58,330 bases of DNA. Origin: an uncultured Eubacteriales bacterium. GTDB lineage: Bacteria > Bacillota > Clostridia > Oscillospirales > CAG-272. The position numbers and the translations under genes are program-made. The first letter of the stretch is position 1. Every line of letters begins with the position of its first letter. The notes below the pieces were generated by a model. It made no database searches and was not told the DNA's origin. It worked only from the letters and a program-made list of their open reading frames with translations. The stretch is taken from positions 1-58,330 of the forward strand of contig CAKSDP010000011.1 in NCBI GenBank assembly GCA_934446065.1. Reading direction: 5' to 3'. Below, in pieces: positions 33,637-43,160 of this stretch.

Positions 33637-36600
33637 ATGCCAAACGATAACTCAAGTATGAATTTCATCTGTGACCTCATTCGCGGCAGCGCCGATATGA
33701 AGGAGCTTGCGTCTACGCTCGCTCTGGGCAAGCCCGCCGCAGTTTCGGGAGTCACCGAATCGGCTGTGCCGGCGTTTCTCTCCGTCCTCACCGATCTTGC
33801 GGGACGCGACGGATCGCCGTTAATCGTCGTCAAGGACGACCGCGACGCGCGACGCGCAAAAGCGGCGCTCGACGCTGTCGGCACGGCGTGCGAGATATAT
33901 CCCGCAAAGGACTACAATTTCAATAATATTACCGCATCACGCGAGTTTGAGCACGAGCGCATACGCATCCTCTCCGCGCTCGCCGGCGGCAAAAGCTTCG
34001 CCGTGATCACAACGCCGCCTGCGATATTGCAGCCCGTCGTGCCGAAAGACACCCTGCTCGCGGGCGAGCTTTTCCTCGAAATATCGTCCGAGATACCGAT
34101 GAGCGACGCCGTGGCAATACTCGAATCGGGCGGCTATACGCGCGCCGATTTCATTGAGGGAGTCGGGCAGTACGCAGTGCGCGGCGGAATCCTTGATGTG
34201 TATTCGCCGTCGGGCGCGTATCGCGCGGAGTTTTTCGGTGATGAGATAGACCGCCTCGGCGAGATCGACCCCGCGACGCAGCGCCTTACGGATGAGGCGG
34301 TGACGTCCGTCGTGATCTCGCCCGCGCGGGAGATCGTTTGTACGAAGGCTGACACCGATCGCGTGATCGCTGCGGTGAAGAAGCAGCTTCGCGCCGCCGC
34401 GGGTACGACCGCCGAGGATATGCTGAAATCCGAGATCGCCGCGCTCGAGCTTGGGGATGCGCCGTTCCTCGATAAATATATCCCGTGGATCCTCACCGAG
34501 CACGAGACCCTGCTCGACTACACGTGCGGCGGCGTCGTGCTTGAGGATACGGTTCGCCTGATCGAGCGCGCGGATGCGTCGCAGAACCTCATAGTCCAGA
34601 GTATTACGGCGATGACCGAGTCAGGCGAGATCGGTCAGATCCCGAAGGGCGTGCCGTATATGCTCGAGTGGAGCGATTTTTGGAACCTCCTATCCGGCAG
34701 ACGGGTCGTTTCGCTTGACGCCTTCGGCTCAAGACAGGTGAGCGCCAAGGGCGGCGAGTTCGGATTTTCCACAAGGCATATCACGCCGTTCGGCGGCGAT
34801 GCCGCAAGACTTCGCGAGGAGCTTGCGGTCTATTCCGCACGCGGGATCAAGTGCATGGTCGTCACCTCGAGCGAAAAAGAGAGCGCCGAGCTTTCGGCAA
34901 TGCTTTCGGACGAGGGCTATTCCGTTACGCGCGACCCGAACGTTTTTGCCGAAGCGAGCTTTGCGAAGCCGCCGGTCCTGTTCTGTGAAATGGATATCGA
35001 GGCGGGGTTTGAGCTTGTGTTTGCGCGCTTCGCGGTTCTGCCGTTTTCTGCAAAGATGCAGAAGCGCCGCGCCACCGTCCGCCGCCGTGAATCCAAGGTG
35101 AAACAAGGCTCGCGTGAGCGGCTGATGTCGTTCACCGATCTCTCCCCCGGCGATTTCGTCGTGCATACAGTCTACGGTATCGGCCAGTTCATGGGCATCG
35201 AGACGCTCGAGGCGGCAGGAAGCGTGCGCGACTACGTGCACATAAAGTACGCCGGTACGGATAAGCTGTTCCTGCCGGTCGATCAGATCGAGCTTCTTTC
35301 AAAATATATAGGCGCAGGCTCCGATGACGGCACGGTAAAGCTGTCGAAAATGGGCGGCGCAGACTGGAACCGCGCAAAGTCGAAGGCGAAAGCCGCGGCA
35401 AAGGATATGGCGGCGGAGCTTATCGACCTGTACGCGCGGCGCAGACGGACAAAGGGTATCGCCTTTGACCCCGATGACGATATGTCGAGCGAGTTTGCGG
35501 ATGCGTTCATCTACGAGGAAACGGACGGACAGCTCACGGCGGTCGAGGATATCTCCCGCGATATGGAGGCGGAATGGCCGATGGACCGACTGCTCTGCGG
35601 CGATGTCGGCTACGGCAAGACCGAGGTCGCGCTGAGAGCGGCGTTCAAGGCCGTGCGCAGCGGGTATCAGGTCGCGATCCTTGTCCCAACGACGATACTC
35701 GCGTTCCAGCATTATCAGACGATACTCAGCCGTATGCGCGGATTTCCCGTCAAGGTCGATATGGTCTCGAGATTCCGCACAAAGAGCGAGCAGGAGGCTT
35801 CCCTCCGCGCACTCAGACGCGGCGAGACCGACATAATCGTCGGAACGCACCGCCTTATCTCGGCTGACGTGCAGTTCTATAAGCTCGGACTTCTCATAAT
35901 CGACGAAGAGCAGCGTTTCGGCGTTGCGCAGAAGGAGAAGATAAAAAAAGCACATCCGGGCGTTGATGTGCTTACGCTGTCTGCAACGCCTATCCCGCGC
36001 ACACTCAATATGGCGATGGGACAGCTGCTCGACATGAGCATCCTCGAGGAGGCGCCGGGAATGCGCAGCCCGGTGCAGACATACGTGATGGAGTATGACC
36101 GCGCGGTTATCGCCGAGGCGCTCAGACGCGAGCTGCGGCGCGGCGGGCAGGCATTCTACCTGCATAACAGGGTGGAGTCGGTGTACTCCGTCGCGGCAAG
36201 GCTGCGAGAGGATCTCCCAGATGCACGCATTGCGGTCGGCCACGGCAAGATGGAGCGCGAGGAGCTTGAGGACATCTGGGAGGAGCTTGTGCGCGGCGAG
36301 ATTGACATTCTCGTCTCGACGACCATAATCGAGACGGGCGTTGACGTGCCGAATGCGAATACGCTTATAATCGACGACGCCGACAGGTACGGGCTGTCAC
36401 AGCTTCATCAGCTTCGCGGACGTGTCGGACGGAGCGCGCGCCGCGCATACGCCTACTTTACGTATAAGCCGATGAAAAATCTTTCAGAGGTCGCCGAGAG
36501 ACGCCTCGGCGCGATCAAGGAATACGCGGAGTTCGGCGCCGGCTTCAAGATAGCCATGCGCGACCTCGAAATCCGCGGTGCGGGCAATATGCTCGGCGCG

Positions 36601-37164
36601 GAGCAGCACGGACACCTCGACGCGGTCGGATACGATATGTATATAAAGCTGCTCGAGGAGGCGGTGCTTGAGGAACAGGGCGGCGTAAAGGAGGAGCGGC
36701 CGGAATGCGCGGCGGATATCGACGCCGACGCGTACCTGCCGAAGTCGTATATTACGGCACCGCACCTCAGAATGGAGATGTACAAGAAGATCGCGCGGAT
36801 CGAGTGCGACGCGGACTATATGGACATCACGGACGAGATGTGCGACCGCTTCGGCGAGATGCCGCCGGCGGCTGAGAATCTGTGCAGGATCGCGGTGATC
36901 CGTGCGATGGCGGCATCGCTCGGAATATCGCAGATACGCGGCAGCGGCAGCGAGGTGCAGATGACGCTGCGGACGCTCGATCCCGCCGCTTGGATCGCCG
37001 CAGAGAAGGAGTACCCGCGCGGGTATCTCCGCATGATCCCCGGCAAAAATCCCGTGGCGCACCTGAGACTCCAGAAAGGCGAGAGGGCGATCGACGGGGC
37101 AGAGGGGATCGTGCGCTGCCTTGACCGCGTGACGCGCGAGCTTGCCAAAAAGGCTGAGCCGTAA
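33637..37164 (+). CDS. mfd: Transcription-repair coupling factor Mfd
   Basis: 1175 residues, full length for the family, starting 13 bases after pth with GGGGGA upstream. An N-terminal UvrB-homology region (GQYAVRGGILDVYSPSG) is followed by the RNA-polymerase-interacting domain (GDFVVHTVYGIGQFMGIE). The RecG-like translocase has Walker A GDVGYGKTEVALRA, DEEQRFG and SATPIPRTLNMA, then the TRG region (IETGVDVPNANTLII, LHQLRGRVGRS). It displaces stalled RNA polymerase and recruits UvrA to lesions. It probably forms one transcript with pth. Confidence 0.97.
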   Translation: MPNDNSSMNFICDLIRGSADMKELASTLALGKPAAVSGVTESAVPAFLSVLTDLAGRDGSPLIVVKDDRDARRAKAALDAVGTACEIYPAKDYNFNNITASREFEHERIRILSALAGGKSFAVITTPPAILQPVVPKDTLLAGELFLEISSEIPMSDAVAILESGGYTRADFIEGVGQYAVRGGILDVYSPSGAYRAEFFGDEIDRLGEIDPATQRLTDEAVTSVVISPAREIVCTKADTDRVIAAVKKQLRAAAGTTAEDMLKSEIAALELGDAPFLDKYIPWILTEHETLLDYTCGGVVLEDTVRLIERADASQNLIVQSITAMTESGEIGQIPKGVPYMLEWSDFWNLLSGRRVVSLDAFGSRQVSAKGGEFGFSTRHITPFGGDAARLREELAVYSARGIKCMVVTSSEKESAELSAMLSDEGYSVTRDPNVFAEASFAKPPVLFCEMDIEAGFELVFARFAVLPFSAKMQKRRATVRRRESKVKQGSRERLMSFTDLSPGDFVVHTVYGIGQFMGIETLEAAGSVRDYVHIKYAGTDKLFLPVDQIELLSKYIGAGSDDGTVKLSKMGGADWNRAKSKAKAAAKDMAAELIDLYARRRRTKGIAFDPDDDMSSEFADAFIYEETDGQLTAVEDISRDMEAEWPMDRLLCGDVGYGKTEVALRAAFKAVRSGYQVAILVPTTILAFQHYQTILSRMRGFPVKVDMVSRFRTKSEQEASLRALRRGETDIIVGTHRLISADVQFYKLGLLIIDEEQRFGVAQKEKIKKAHPGVDVLTLSATPIPRTLNMAMGQLLDMSILEEAPGMRSPVQTYVMEYDRAVIAEALRRELRRGGQAFYLHNRVESVYSVAARLREDLPDARIAVGHGKMEREELEDIWEELVRGEIDILVSTTIIETGVDVPNANTLIIDDADRYGLSQLHQLRGRVGRSARRAYAYFTYKPMKNLSEVAERRLGAIKEYAEFGAGFKIAMRDLEIRGAGNMLGAEQHGHLDAVGYDMYIKLLEEAVLEEQGGVKEERPECAADIDADAYLPKSYITAPHLRMEMYKKIARIECDADYMDITDEMCDRFGEMPPAAENLCRIAVIRAMAASLGISQIRGSGSEVQMTLRTLDPAAWIAAEKEYPRGYLRMIPGKNPVAHLRLQKGERAIDGAEGIVRCLDRVTRELAKKAEP

Positions 37165-37202
37165 TATGCCGCCATCATGCGGCTTTTCCCTGAAAAAAGA
37201 TC

Positions 37203-37242
37203 AGGCGCAGTACCCCAAACCCGGGATACTGCGCCTCGTTTA
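37203..37242. terminator. Bidirectional terminator between mfd and the oxidoreductase gene
   Basis: AGGCGCAGTA pairs with TACTGCGCCT, extended inside by CCC/GGG; T-rich on the plus side and an A-run upstream that serves the minus strand. Confidence 0.85.
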
Positions 37243-37258
37243 TTTTACTGATATCGGT

Positions 37259-38305
37259 TTACTTCAGATAAACCTTGCGACCCGTCTCGGCGGACTCAAA
37301 TCCTGCCATGATGACGCGGAGAAGAGCACGCATCTGATCGTGAGTTACGAACTGCTCGGCTTTGCCGTCGATAGCATCGCAGATGTTGCGGTAGTAATCG
37401 TGAACATCGGATACCGGACGCGGTGCGTCGTATTCGTCAACGGTCACGCTGTCGCGCGGAGCCATCGTCTTGGTAAGTCCTGCCGCGGTCTGTACGGGAA
37501 GCACGTCGCTCTCGTGCCAGTACTTGCACTTTACAACGTGTGCATTCTCGCGCCAGTCGCGGATCATAGCGGTTCCGTGCTTTGCACGAAGATAGAATCT
37601 CGGCATTGCGATGAAGTTGTATGTTGCAACCTCAACAAGTGCGCGCTGACCGTTCTCGAACTCGATGTTCATGTAAAAGCCGTCGTCAACTTCAAAGTTG
37701 GTCGTGTGCTCAAAACGGCAGTCAACAGCCTTAACGGTGTCAAAGCCGAAGATCATCAGCATCTGATCGATCAGGTGAATACCCCAGTCGTACAGCATAC
37801 CGCCTCCGTGGATCTTTTCGCCTCTCCAGTCGGAGGGGATGCCGCGCGAGCCGTGAATACGGGACTCGATGTTTATAACATCTCCGATCTCGCCGCTGTC
37901 GTGCAGCGCCTTCATTGCCAGGTAGTCAACATCCCAGCGTCTGTTCTGGTGAACGCTGAAGATCTTGCCGGACTTGTCGGATGCCGCGATCATGCGCTCG
38001 AGCGATTCCATCGAGAGCGTGACCGGCTTCTCGCAGATAACATTCTTTCCGCCCTCAAGCAGACGGATGACCGTCTCCTCGTGGGAGTCATTCGGGATAG
38101 CAACGGTGACAAGCTCAACGGATTTGTCCGCGATAAGCTCGTCAAGAGAAGCGTAGGAGTGGATGCCTCTTGACTCGGCAAGCTCTCCGCGCTCTTTTTT
38201 AATATCGTAAATTCCGGCGAGCGAGACAACGTCACTGTTCTTGATGTGCTCGGTGTGCCATCCGCCCATACCGCCGTAACCGACTACAGCCGCATTCTTT
38301 TTCAT
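37259..38305 (-). CDS. Gfo/Idh/MocA family NAD(P)-dependent oxidoreductase
   Basis: 348 residues from the ATG at 38305, which is preceded by a perfect GGAGG. The Rossmann motif is VVGYGGMGGWHTEHI at the N-terminus, the family Lys motif is ICEKPVTLSMESLERM (about residue 95), and DWGIHLIDQMLMIFG corresponds to the active-site Asp/His region. These enzymes oxidise or reduce sugars and inositols. The substrate is not readable; one possibility is a link to the glycan genes upstream, but the gene has its own promoter and terminator. Confidence 0.88.
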   Translation of the reverse strand: MKKNAAVVGYGGMGGWHTEHIKNSDVVSLAGIYDIKKERGELAESRGIHSYASLDELIADKSVELVTVAIPNDSHEETVIRLLEGGKNVICEKPVTLSMESLERMIAASDKSGKIFSVHQNRRWDVDYLAMKALHDSGEIGDVINIESRIHGSRGIPSDWRGEKIHGGGMLYDWGIHLIDQMLMIFGFDTVKAVDCRFEHTTNFEVDDGFYMNIEFENGQRALVEVATYNFIAMPRFYLRAKHGTAMIRDWRENAHVVKCKYWHESDVLPVQTAAGLTKTMAPRDSVTVDEYDAPRPVSDVHDYYRNICDAIDGKAEQFVTHDQMRALLRVIMAGFESAETGRKVYLK

Positions 38306-38356
38306 AAAAACCTCCGCGCCGCAGATTCGCGGCAAAGAAAACATATTCATTAATAA

Positions 38357-38384
38357 ATTATAACATCTTTTGAGGGGTTGTCAA
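38357..38384 (-). promoter_or_regulatory. Sigma-A promoter of the oxidoreductase gene
   Basis: On the minus strand TTGACA, 16-base spacer, TATAAT, about 50 bases before the start codon. Confidence 0.8.
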
Positions 38385-38519
38385 TAAGTTTCGGCGGAGT
38401 TTTTCGGGGAATCGGCGATTTTTTTGCCCGACTTTTCACCGTAGCCGCCAAGTGCGAGGATTTTTGCGCCGAATGCCCGCAGCACGGGATAAAAAATGGG
38501 TAAAATTTTTTTGAAGGGG

Positions 38520-38548
38520 TTGACAAATCAAATGCGCGAGGTTATACT
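38520..38548 (+). promoter_or_regulatory. Sigma-A promoter of the sortase cassette
   Basis: TTGACA, 17-base spacer, TATACT, about 60 bases before the first gene. No further promoter is evident between the three cassette genes, and lplA also follows within four bases. Confidence 0.85.
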
Positions 38549-38606
38549 GTATGTAAGTAACAGTATGTTGCGGCTTTTATAATAAAAGGAAATAGGAGAT
38601 TGAAAA

Positions 38607-39173
38607 ATGAAAAAGATACTTGCGATGCTTATGGCAGTAGTATGCGTGTTCAGTATGTTTGCTGTGTCCGCCTCTGCTTTGACTAAATCGGATCTTCTCG
38701 CCGAGGCTGCGAAATCGCCTGTCTATAAGTATGTGAAGGTTTCCGTCGAGAATGCGGCGAGAACAGTTGAGATCACCGAGGAGCAGGCAGACCAGATCAT
38801 GCCTATCGTCAAGGAGCTTGTTGCGATCCTGAACGTGGATAAGGGTGAGCCCGGTGTTCACAACATCAAAGAGGACAAGATGTACTACACTCAGGCTGAG
38901 GTTGACGCAGTTATGGACTGCATCAACAGAATTGCAGCTATCCTCGGATACACCGCGAAGATTGAGACTATCGGATACAAAAACAGTATCCTCCGCGTAT
39001 ACGACCAGAACGGCAAGCTCGTGTTTGAGTACGACGGCGATGCAGTTGCTGATACCGCAGCAGCTACTACCGTAAATACCGAGATGGTTGCATTCGGCGC
39101 AGTTGCTCTCCTCGTCGCAGGAGCAGCGGCACTCGTTGTGTCGAAGAAGCGTGTTGCGTCTGTTGCAGCATAA
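38607..39173 (+). CDS. Small secreted protein with sorting-signal-like C-terminus, likely sortase substrate
   Basis: 188 residues. Signal peptide (KKILAMLMAVVCVFSMFAVSASA), then a compact mature domain of about 125 residues that I do not recognise (TEEQADQIMPIVKELVAILN, YTQAEVDAVMDCINRIAAILG). The C-terminus has the architecture of a cell-wall sorting signal: a short polar linker, a hydrophobic helix (MVAFGAVALLVAGAAALVV) and a basic SKKR. The pentapeptide at the usual LPxTG position reads TVNTE, keeping only the Thr. A sortase gene starts seven bases after the stop. GGAGA lies before the ATG. A non-standard substrate of the adjacent sortase is the best reading. Confidence 0.6.
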   Translation: MKKILAMLMAVVCVFSMFAVSASALTKSDLLAEAAKSPVYKYVKVSVENAARTVEITEEQADQIMPIVKELVAILNVDKGEPGVHNIKEDKMYYTQAEVDAVMDCINRIAAILGYTAKIETIGYKNSILRVYDQNGKLVFEYDGDAVADTAAATTVNTEMVAFGAVALLVAGAAALVVSKKRVASVAA

Positions 39174-39179
39174 GCGGCT

Positions 39180-39932
39180 ATGACCGGAAAGGACCGAATT
39201 ATCGGTGCAGTAAGAAGGGCGCTTCTCGTAAGCGCCCCTTTTTTGCTCATATCGGCAGCAATATGGCTGTTTGCGGTGTGGGGCGTCGAGAGCTTTGTGG
39301 AGGGCAATGTATACTATAACCTCATCTCGATGGCGCCGCCGTCCTCGGATGATGCCGATACGGCGCTCGTCCTTGATGAAGCAAAGAAGGATGCACTGAA
39401 GAATAACAACAACGGCGATGCGTTCACCGTCAGCAAGGATTTCCCTGCAATTGCGCTTGGCGAGCAGTGGGCGACGATCACGATCGAGTCCGCAGGCGTT
39501 GACGCACAGCCCGTGCTTCACGGCGACAATGACGAAAACCTTTGGCGCGGCATCGGACACTATTCAAATTCAAGATTTCCCGGACAGGGCGGCAAGGTCG
39601 TCCTCGCGGGACACGTAGGAATACAGAATTTCTTTCAGCGTCTCGAAACCGTAGTTGAGGGCGATACGGTCGTGCTCGATACGATATACGGCAGGTACGA
39701 GTACCGCGTCACCTCGACTGCGATCTTTGACGAAAACGATCAGTCGCTGCTTCTTCCCGACGCGGTGGATTCCGGCGACCGCCTTATCTGCTATACGTGC
39801 TATCCGTACCATACAACGTCTGTGAGAACTCAGCGCTTCGCCATAATCTGCGAGAAAGTGTCCGGCAAGGATTGGACCAAGGCCGCAGCTGATACGGCAG
39901 AGATAACGACCGCAGCGGAGGAGGCAAAATGA
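39180..39932 (+). CDS. Sortase family transpeptidase (class D-like)
   Basis: 250 residues. An N-terminal membrane anchor (ALLVSAPFLLISAAIWLFAVW) leads to a catalytic domain with the sortase triad: His145 in VVLAGHVG, Cys207 in LICYTCYP (TLxTC-like) and Arg219 in TQRFAI. Sortases cleave a C-terminal motif and attach the protein to the wall or polymerise pilins. It lies seven bases after the putative substrate and overlaps the next gene by ATGA, so coupling is strong. A short disordered Ala/Glu tail (ADTAEITTAAEEAK) is unusual. Class D is my best guess from context and motif spacing. Confidence 0.85.
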   Translation: MTGKDRIIGAVRRALLVSAPFLLISAAIWLFAVWGVESFVEGNVYYNLISMAPPSSDDADTALVLDEAKKDALKNNNNGDAFTVSKDFPAIALGEQWATITIESAGVDAQPVLHGDNDENLWRGIGHYSNSRFPGQGGKVVLAGHVGIQNFFQRLETVVEGDTVVLDTIYGRYEYRVTSTAIFDENDQSLLLPDAVDSGDRLICYTCYPYHTTSVRTQRFAIICEKVSGKDWTKAAADTAEITTAAEEAK

Positions 39933-40804
39933 AGATCGCAAAAAATATCGTGACAGTCCTCCTCGCGGTGCTTATAGGACTCTCCGTGCCGCTCGGTATA
40001 ATAGTGTTTTCCGTTCGCTCGGAGATCGGGAATACGTCCCTGCTTACAGTGAAAATTGCAGAGGATGATTACTTCGAGCTTGTCTCCGACAGAGTTTCGG
40101 AGACGGTCAAACGCAAGCTTGCGCTTGTCGTGATCACTCCCGAGCAGCTCTCCGAATTCTTTACGGCACAGGCGCTGCGGGACGACGCGCTGGATGCGCT
40201 CTCCGCAACGATACGATGCGCCTTCGGCAAGGATTATGAGGCGTATTCTTACGAGAACGACAACCTCCGTGCCGAGATCGAGCGTATCCTACTCGAATAT
40301 TCCGAAGAGAACGGTGTTGAGTTTGCCGACGGTTCAACTGATAAGGTGTACAGTATGCTCTGCGATGCCGTAACAGAGGAGCTTCGCGTCGTGCCGGAAA
40401 AATACGCAACTCAGGCGGCGAAGCTGTCCGTTCGCGTGGAAAAGCTTTGTTCCTTCTATTACATCTTCCCGGCGATCTACGTTGTCGCAGCGGCGGCGAT
40501 CGTAGTCCTCGGCCGAAAGAAGATCGCAAACGCTCTGTACAACGTTTTTCTTCCGTCGTATCTCGGTGCATTCGCCGCATATGCCGTCTCGGCAATAATG
40601 CTCGGCAAGGATTACCTTGCAAATACCATACTTAAAAACGAAGCGTTCCAGTATATACTGCATAATCTGTACCGTTTTGTGTTCAGCGATATGAGACAGG
40701 GCGCCGCGACGCTTGCGATAACCTTTGCCGCCGCGTCTCTCGTCGTGATCGCGAGGATCGCCGTCGGCACCAAACACAGGCATAGCCACAGCACAAAGGA
40801 ATAA
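39929..40804 (+). CDS. Unrecognised membrane protein of the sortase cassette
   Basis: 291 residues. An N-terminal membrane segment (NIVTVLLAVLIGLSVPLGIIVF) is followed by an extracytoplasmic domain of about 150 residues rich in acidic and helical sequence (RAEIERILLEYSEENGVEFAD). Three further hydrophobic segments follow (YYIFPAIYVVAAAAIVVLG, YLGAFAAYAVSAIML, AATLAITFAAASLVVIARIAV), ending in a His/Lys tail (KHRHSHSTKE). No known domain is recognised. It overlaps the sortase stop (ATGA), so it is translationally coupled and probably works with the sortase, perhaps in substrate presentation. Confidence 0.6.
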   Translation: MKIAKNIVTVLLAVLIGLSVPLGIIVFSVRSEIGNTSLLTVKIAEDDYFELVSDRVSETVKRKLALVVITPEQLSEFFTAQALRDDALDALSATIRCAFGKDYEAYSYENDNLRAEIERILLEYSEENGVEFADGSTDKVYSMLCDAVTEELRVVPEKYATQAAKLSVRVEKLCSFYYIFPAIYVVAAAAIVVLGRKKIANALYNVFLPSYLGAFAAYAVSAIMLGKDYLANTILKNEAFQYILHNLYRFVFSDMRQGAATLAITFAAASLVVIARIAVGTKHRHSHSTKE

Positions 40805-40807
40805 AAA

Positions 40808-41821
40808 TTGAGAATCATTATAAACAGAGTGTCAACAGACCCGTACTTCAACCTCGCGTCCGAGGAGTATCTCCTTGAGCATTCGAGCGGCGATGTATTT
40901 ATGCTTTGGCAGAACGGCAAGTCTGTCATCATCGGCAAGAATCAGAATGCGTGGGCTGAGGTCAATACCGATTTTGCGGAAAGCGCCGGTATAAAGGTCG
41001 TCCGACGCCTTACCGGGGGCGGCGCCGTGTTCCATGACCCGGGAAATGTTAATTTCACGTTCATCACGGACGCCGACGATGCAACAAGGATAGATTTCGC
41101 GCGATTTGCGTCGCCGATCATCCGCGCGCTCGCAAAGCTCGGAGTCACAGCCGCACTCGACGGCAGAAACGATATTATCGCCGACGGCTGCAAGATCTCC
41201 GGCAACGCCCAGTGCGTCTACCGCAGAGCGGACGGCACGCGCAGACTCATGCACCACGGCACACTCCTCTACGACGCCGATATGTCGAGTATGGCGGGGG
41301 TTCTGCGCCCGCATGACGACAAACTTCGTTCAAAGGGAATAAAGAGCGTCCGCAGCAGAGTCGGCAATATACGCGCCATCGGCTCACTTGAGCAGGACTG
41401 CAGCGGATTTGTCGAGCACCTGAGCCGCTTCGCCTGCGAGGAGTACGGCGCAAACGCCACAGGCTTCACCGAGGCGGAGACTGCCGGCATAGCTCAGATC
41501 GCGCGGGAGAAATACTCCACGTGGGAGTGGAATTTCGGCAGATCGCCGGAATACGGCGAAACGAAGCGCGAAAGATTCCCGTTCGGCACAGTCGAGGTCA
41601 GCTATACTCTGAGGGACGGACGGATCGCCGAATGCTCCGTCAAAGGCGACTTCTTCGGAACGGAGGATGTCTCCGCCGTAACATCGGCGCTGATCGGAGT
41701 CCGCCTCGAGCGCGGGGATGTTCTCGCAGCGCTTGCTTCCGCGAATGTCGGAGCGGCTATATCGGGCGCCGAGCCCGATGCGATCGCCTCGCTCATCTGC
41801 GGGGAGACGGCGAAATCGTAA
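40808..41821 (+). CDS. lplA: Lipoate--protein ligase
   Basis: 337 residues from a TTG start four bases after the preceding stop, with AAAGGA upstream. Family motifs: FNLASEEYLLEH, RRLTGGGAVFHDPGNVNFTFI (lipoate-binding loop) and CKISGNAQCVYR (catalytic Lys region). The C-terminal accessory domain (FPFGTVEVSYTLRDGRIAECSVKGDFFG) is present. It activates free lipoate and attaches it to 2-oxoacid dehydrogenases or the glycine cleavage H protein. It may be read from the sortase cassette transcript. Confidence 0.92.
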   Translation: MRIIINRVSTDPYFNLASEEYLLEHSSGDVFMLWQNGKSVIIGKNQNAWAEVNTDFAESAGIKVVRRLTGGGAVFHDPGNVNFTFITDADDATRIDFARFASPIIRALAKLGVTAALDGRNDIIADGCKISGNAQCVYRRADGTRRLMHHGTLLYDADMSSMAGVLRPHDDKLRSKGIKSVRSRVGNIRAIGSLEQDCSGFVEHLSRFACEEYGANATGFTEAETAGIAQIAREKYSTWEWNFGRSPEYGETKRERFPFGTVEVSYTLRDGRIAECSVKGDFFGTEDVSAVTSALIGVRLERGDVLAALASANVGAAISGAEPDAIASLICGETAKS

Positions 41822-41857
41822 CGTGCTTTTTGCAATCATTCATATTTGGGGGATACT

Positions 41858-42172
41858 ATGGCTCGCAAGAGAATCACCGACGATAAGGATTTTCTTTTCA
41901 GGTGTATAAGACTCCTGAAAAGTACGGAGGAGTGCTACGACTTTTTCGAGGACCTTTGCACCGCAAAGGAGCTTGAGGAAATGTCGCGCAGAGCCGTTGC
42001 GGCAAAGCTCCTCTACGATAAGCACAGCTATAACGATGTCAAGGATCGGACGGGTCTCAGCACGGCTACCATTAGCCGCGTCAGCCGCTGTATCCAGGAC
42101 AACGATGACGGCTACGTCCGCATACTCGAGCGCATAGCCGAGGAGGATTCCTCGGGCGGCGCGGAGAAGTAA
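41858..42172 (+). CDS. YerC/YecD-family TrpR-related DNA-binding protein
   Basis: 104 residues from the ATG at 41858 behind GGGGGA. The TrpR-like helix-turn-helix is visible: FEDLCTAKELEEMSRRAVAAKLL, then YNDVKDRTGLSTATISRVSRCI. The family belongs to the Trp repressor superfamily and is found in many Firmicutes; its ligand and targets are not established as far as I know. It ends one base before the methyltransferase ATG, so the two are cotranscribed. Confidence 0.85.
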   Translation: MARKRITDDKDFLFRCIRLLKSTEECYDFFEDLCTAKELEEMSRRAVAAKLLYDKHSYNDVKDRTGLSTATISRVSRCIQDNDDGYVRILERIAEEDSSGGAEK

Positions 42173-42173
42173 G

Positions 42174-42923
42174 ATGAACGGCTACGACGCAATCGCATCG
42201 CTCTACGACGCGGTGAACGCGGACGTCGATTACGACGGCTATGCCGCGCGGATCGCCAGATATCTGTCGTCGCACGGCATAGCTCCGGGCGCACTCGTGG
42301 TGGAGCTTGGCTGCGGCACCGGAAGGATCACACGCGCGCTGTCGGTTCTCGGCTATGACATGATCGGCATTGACAATTCCGAGGGGATGCTCGACGCGGC
42401 GACGGCTCAGGGAACCGACGGCGGCAGGATTTTGTACCTGCTGCAGGATATGTGCGAGTTCGAGCTGTACGGCACCGTCGCGGCTGTCGTGTGCACCCTC
42501 GACGGAGTGAATCACCTGACCGAGGACGGCGACCTCGAGCAGTGCTTCTCCCTCGTGCATAACTACCTCGATCCCGACGGACTGTTCGTCTTTGACCTCA
42601 ATACACCGCTCAAGTTTGAGACCGAGTACGCATCAAGGGATTACATAATCGACGGCGACGATTCCGTGATACTGTGGCGCAACAGCTACGACGTGGAGAC
42701 ATCACTCTGCGACTTCGATATTACCGTGATGACGCGCGAGGAGGACGACCGCTATTCGCGTGACGACGCGTGGTGGTGCGAGCGTGCCTATGACCGCGAA
42801 ACCGTCACAGCCTTGCTTGCACGGTGCGGCTTTGACGATATCGTGTTTGCCGGAGAGGATTTTGTATCCGCGCCGGAGAAAACGGCTCACCGGTGGTATG
42901 TCAGCGCCCGCGCGGTGAAGTGA
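42174..42923 (+). CDS. Class I SAM-dependent methyltransferase
   Basis: 249 residues. The SAM-binding motif I is VVELGCGTGRITRALS, with acidic motif II IGIDNSEGML and motif III-IV QDMCEFEL / AAVVCTLDGVNHL. The substrate is unknown; small-molecule methyltransferases of this type are numerous. It follows the YerC-type regulator without a gap and precedes the tRNA array. Confidence 0.8.
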   Translation: MNGYDAIASLYDAVNADVDYDGYAARIARYLSSHGIAPGALVVELGCGTGRITRALSVLGYDMIGIDNSEGMLDAATAQGTDGGRILYLLQDMCEFELYGTVAAVVCTLDGVNHLTEDGDLEQCFSLVHNYLDPDGLFVFDLNTPLKFETEYASRDYIIDGDDSVILWRNSYDVETSLCDFDITVMTREEDDRYSRDDAWWCERAYDRETVTALLARCGFDDIVFAGEDFVSAPEKTAHRWYVSARAVK

Positions 42924-42984
42924 TGACGCGATTTTCTGCCCGGTAAATTAAATGCAATTTTATCAAAAAACTTTCAAAAAAGTG

Positions 42985-43013
42985 TTGACAAACGAGACGC
43001 GTAGTGATATAAT
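42985..43013 (+). promoter_or_regulatory. Strong sigma-A promoter of the tRNA array
   Basis: TTGACA, 17-base spacer, TATAAT: full consensus, about 50 bases before the first tRNA. Confidence 0.9.
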
Positions 43014-43064
43014 ATCATCGTTGACGGCGCAGGAATGCGGTGTCACCCGCCAAACGGAGGATGC

Positions 43065-43140
43065 GGAAGCATAGCTCAGTTGGGAGAGCATCTGCCTTAC
43101 AAGCAGAGGGTCATAGGTTCGAGCCCTATTGTTTCCACCA
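43065..43140 (+). tRNA. tRNA-Val (anticodon TAC)
   Basis: 76 bases including encoded CCA. Acceptor GGAAGCA pairs with TGTTTCC; anticodon loop CTTACAA in the TCTGC/GCAGA stem; T-loop GTTCGAG. Confidence 0.95.
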
Positions 43141-43160
43141 TCCGTAAGGCGGTCTAAGTT

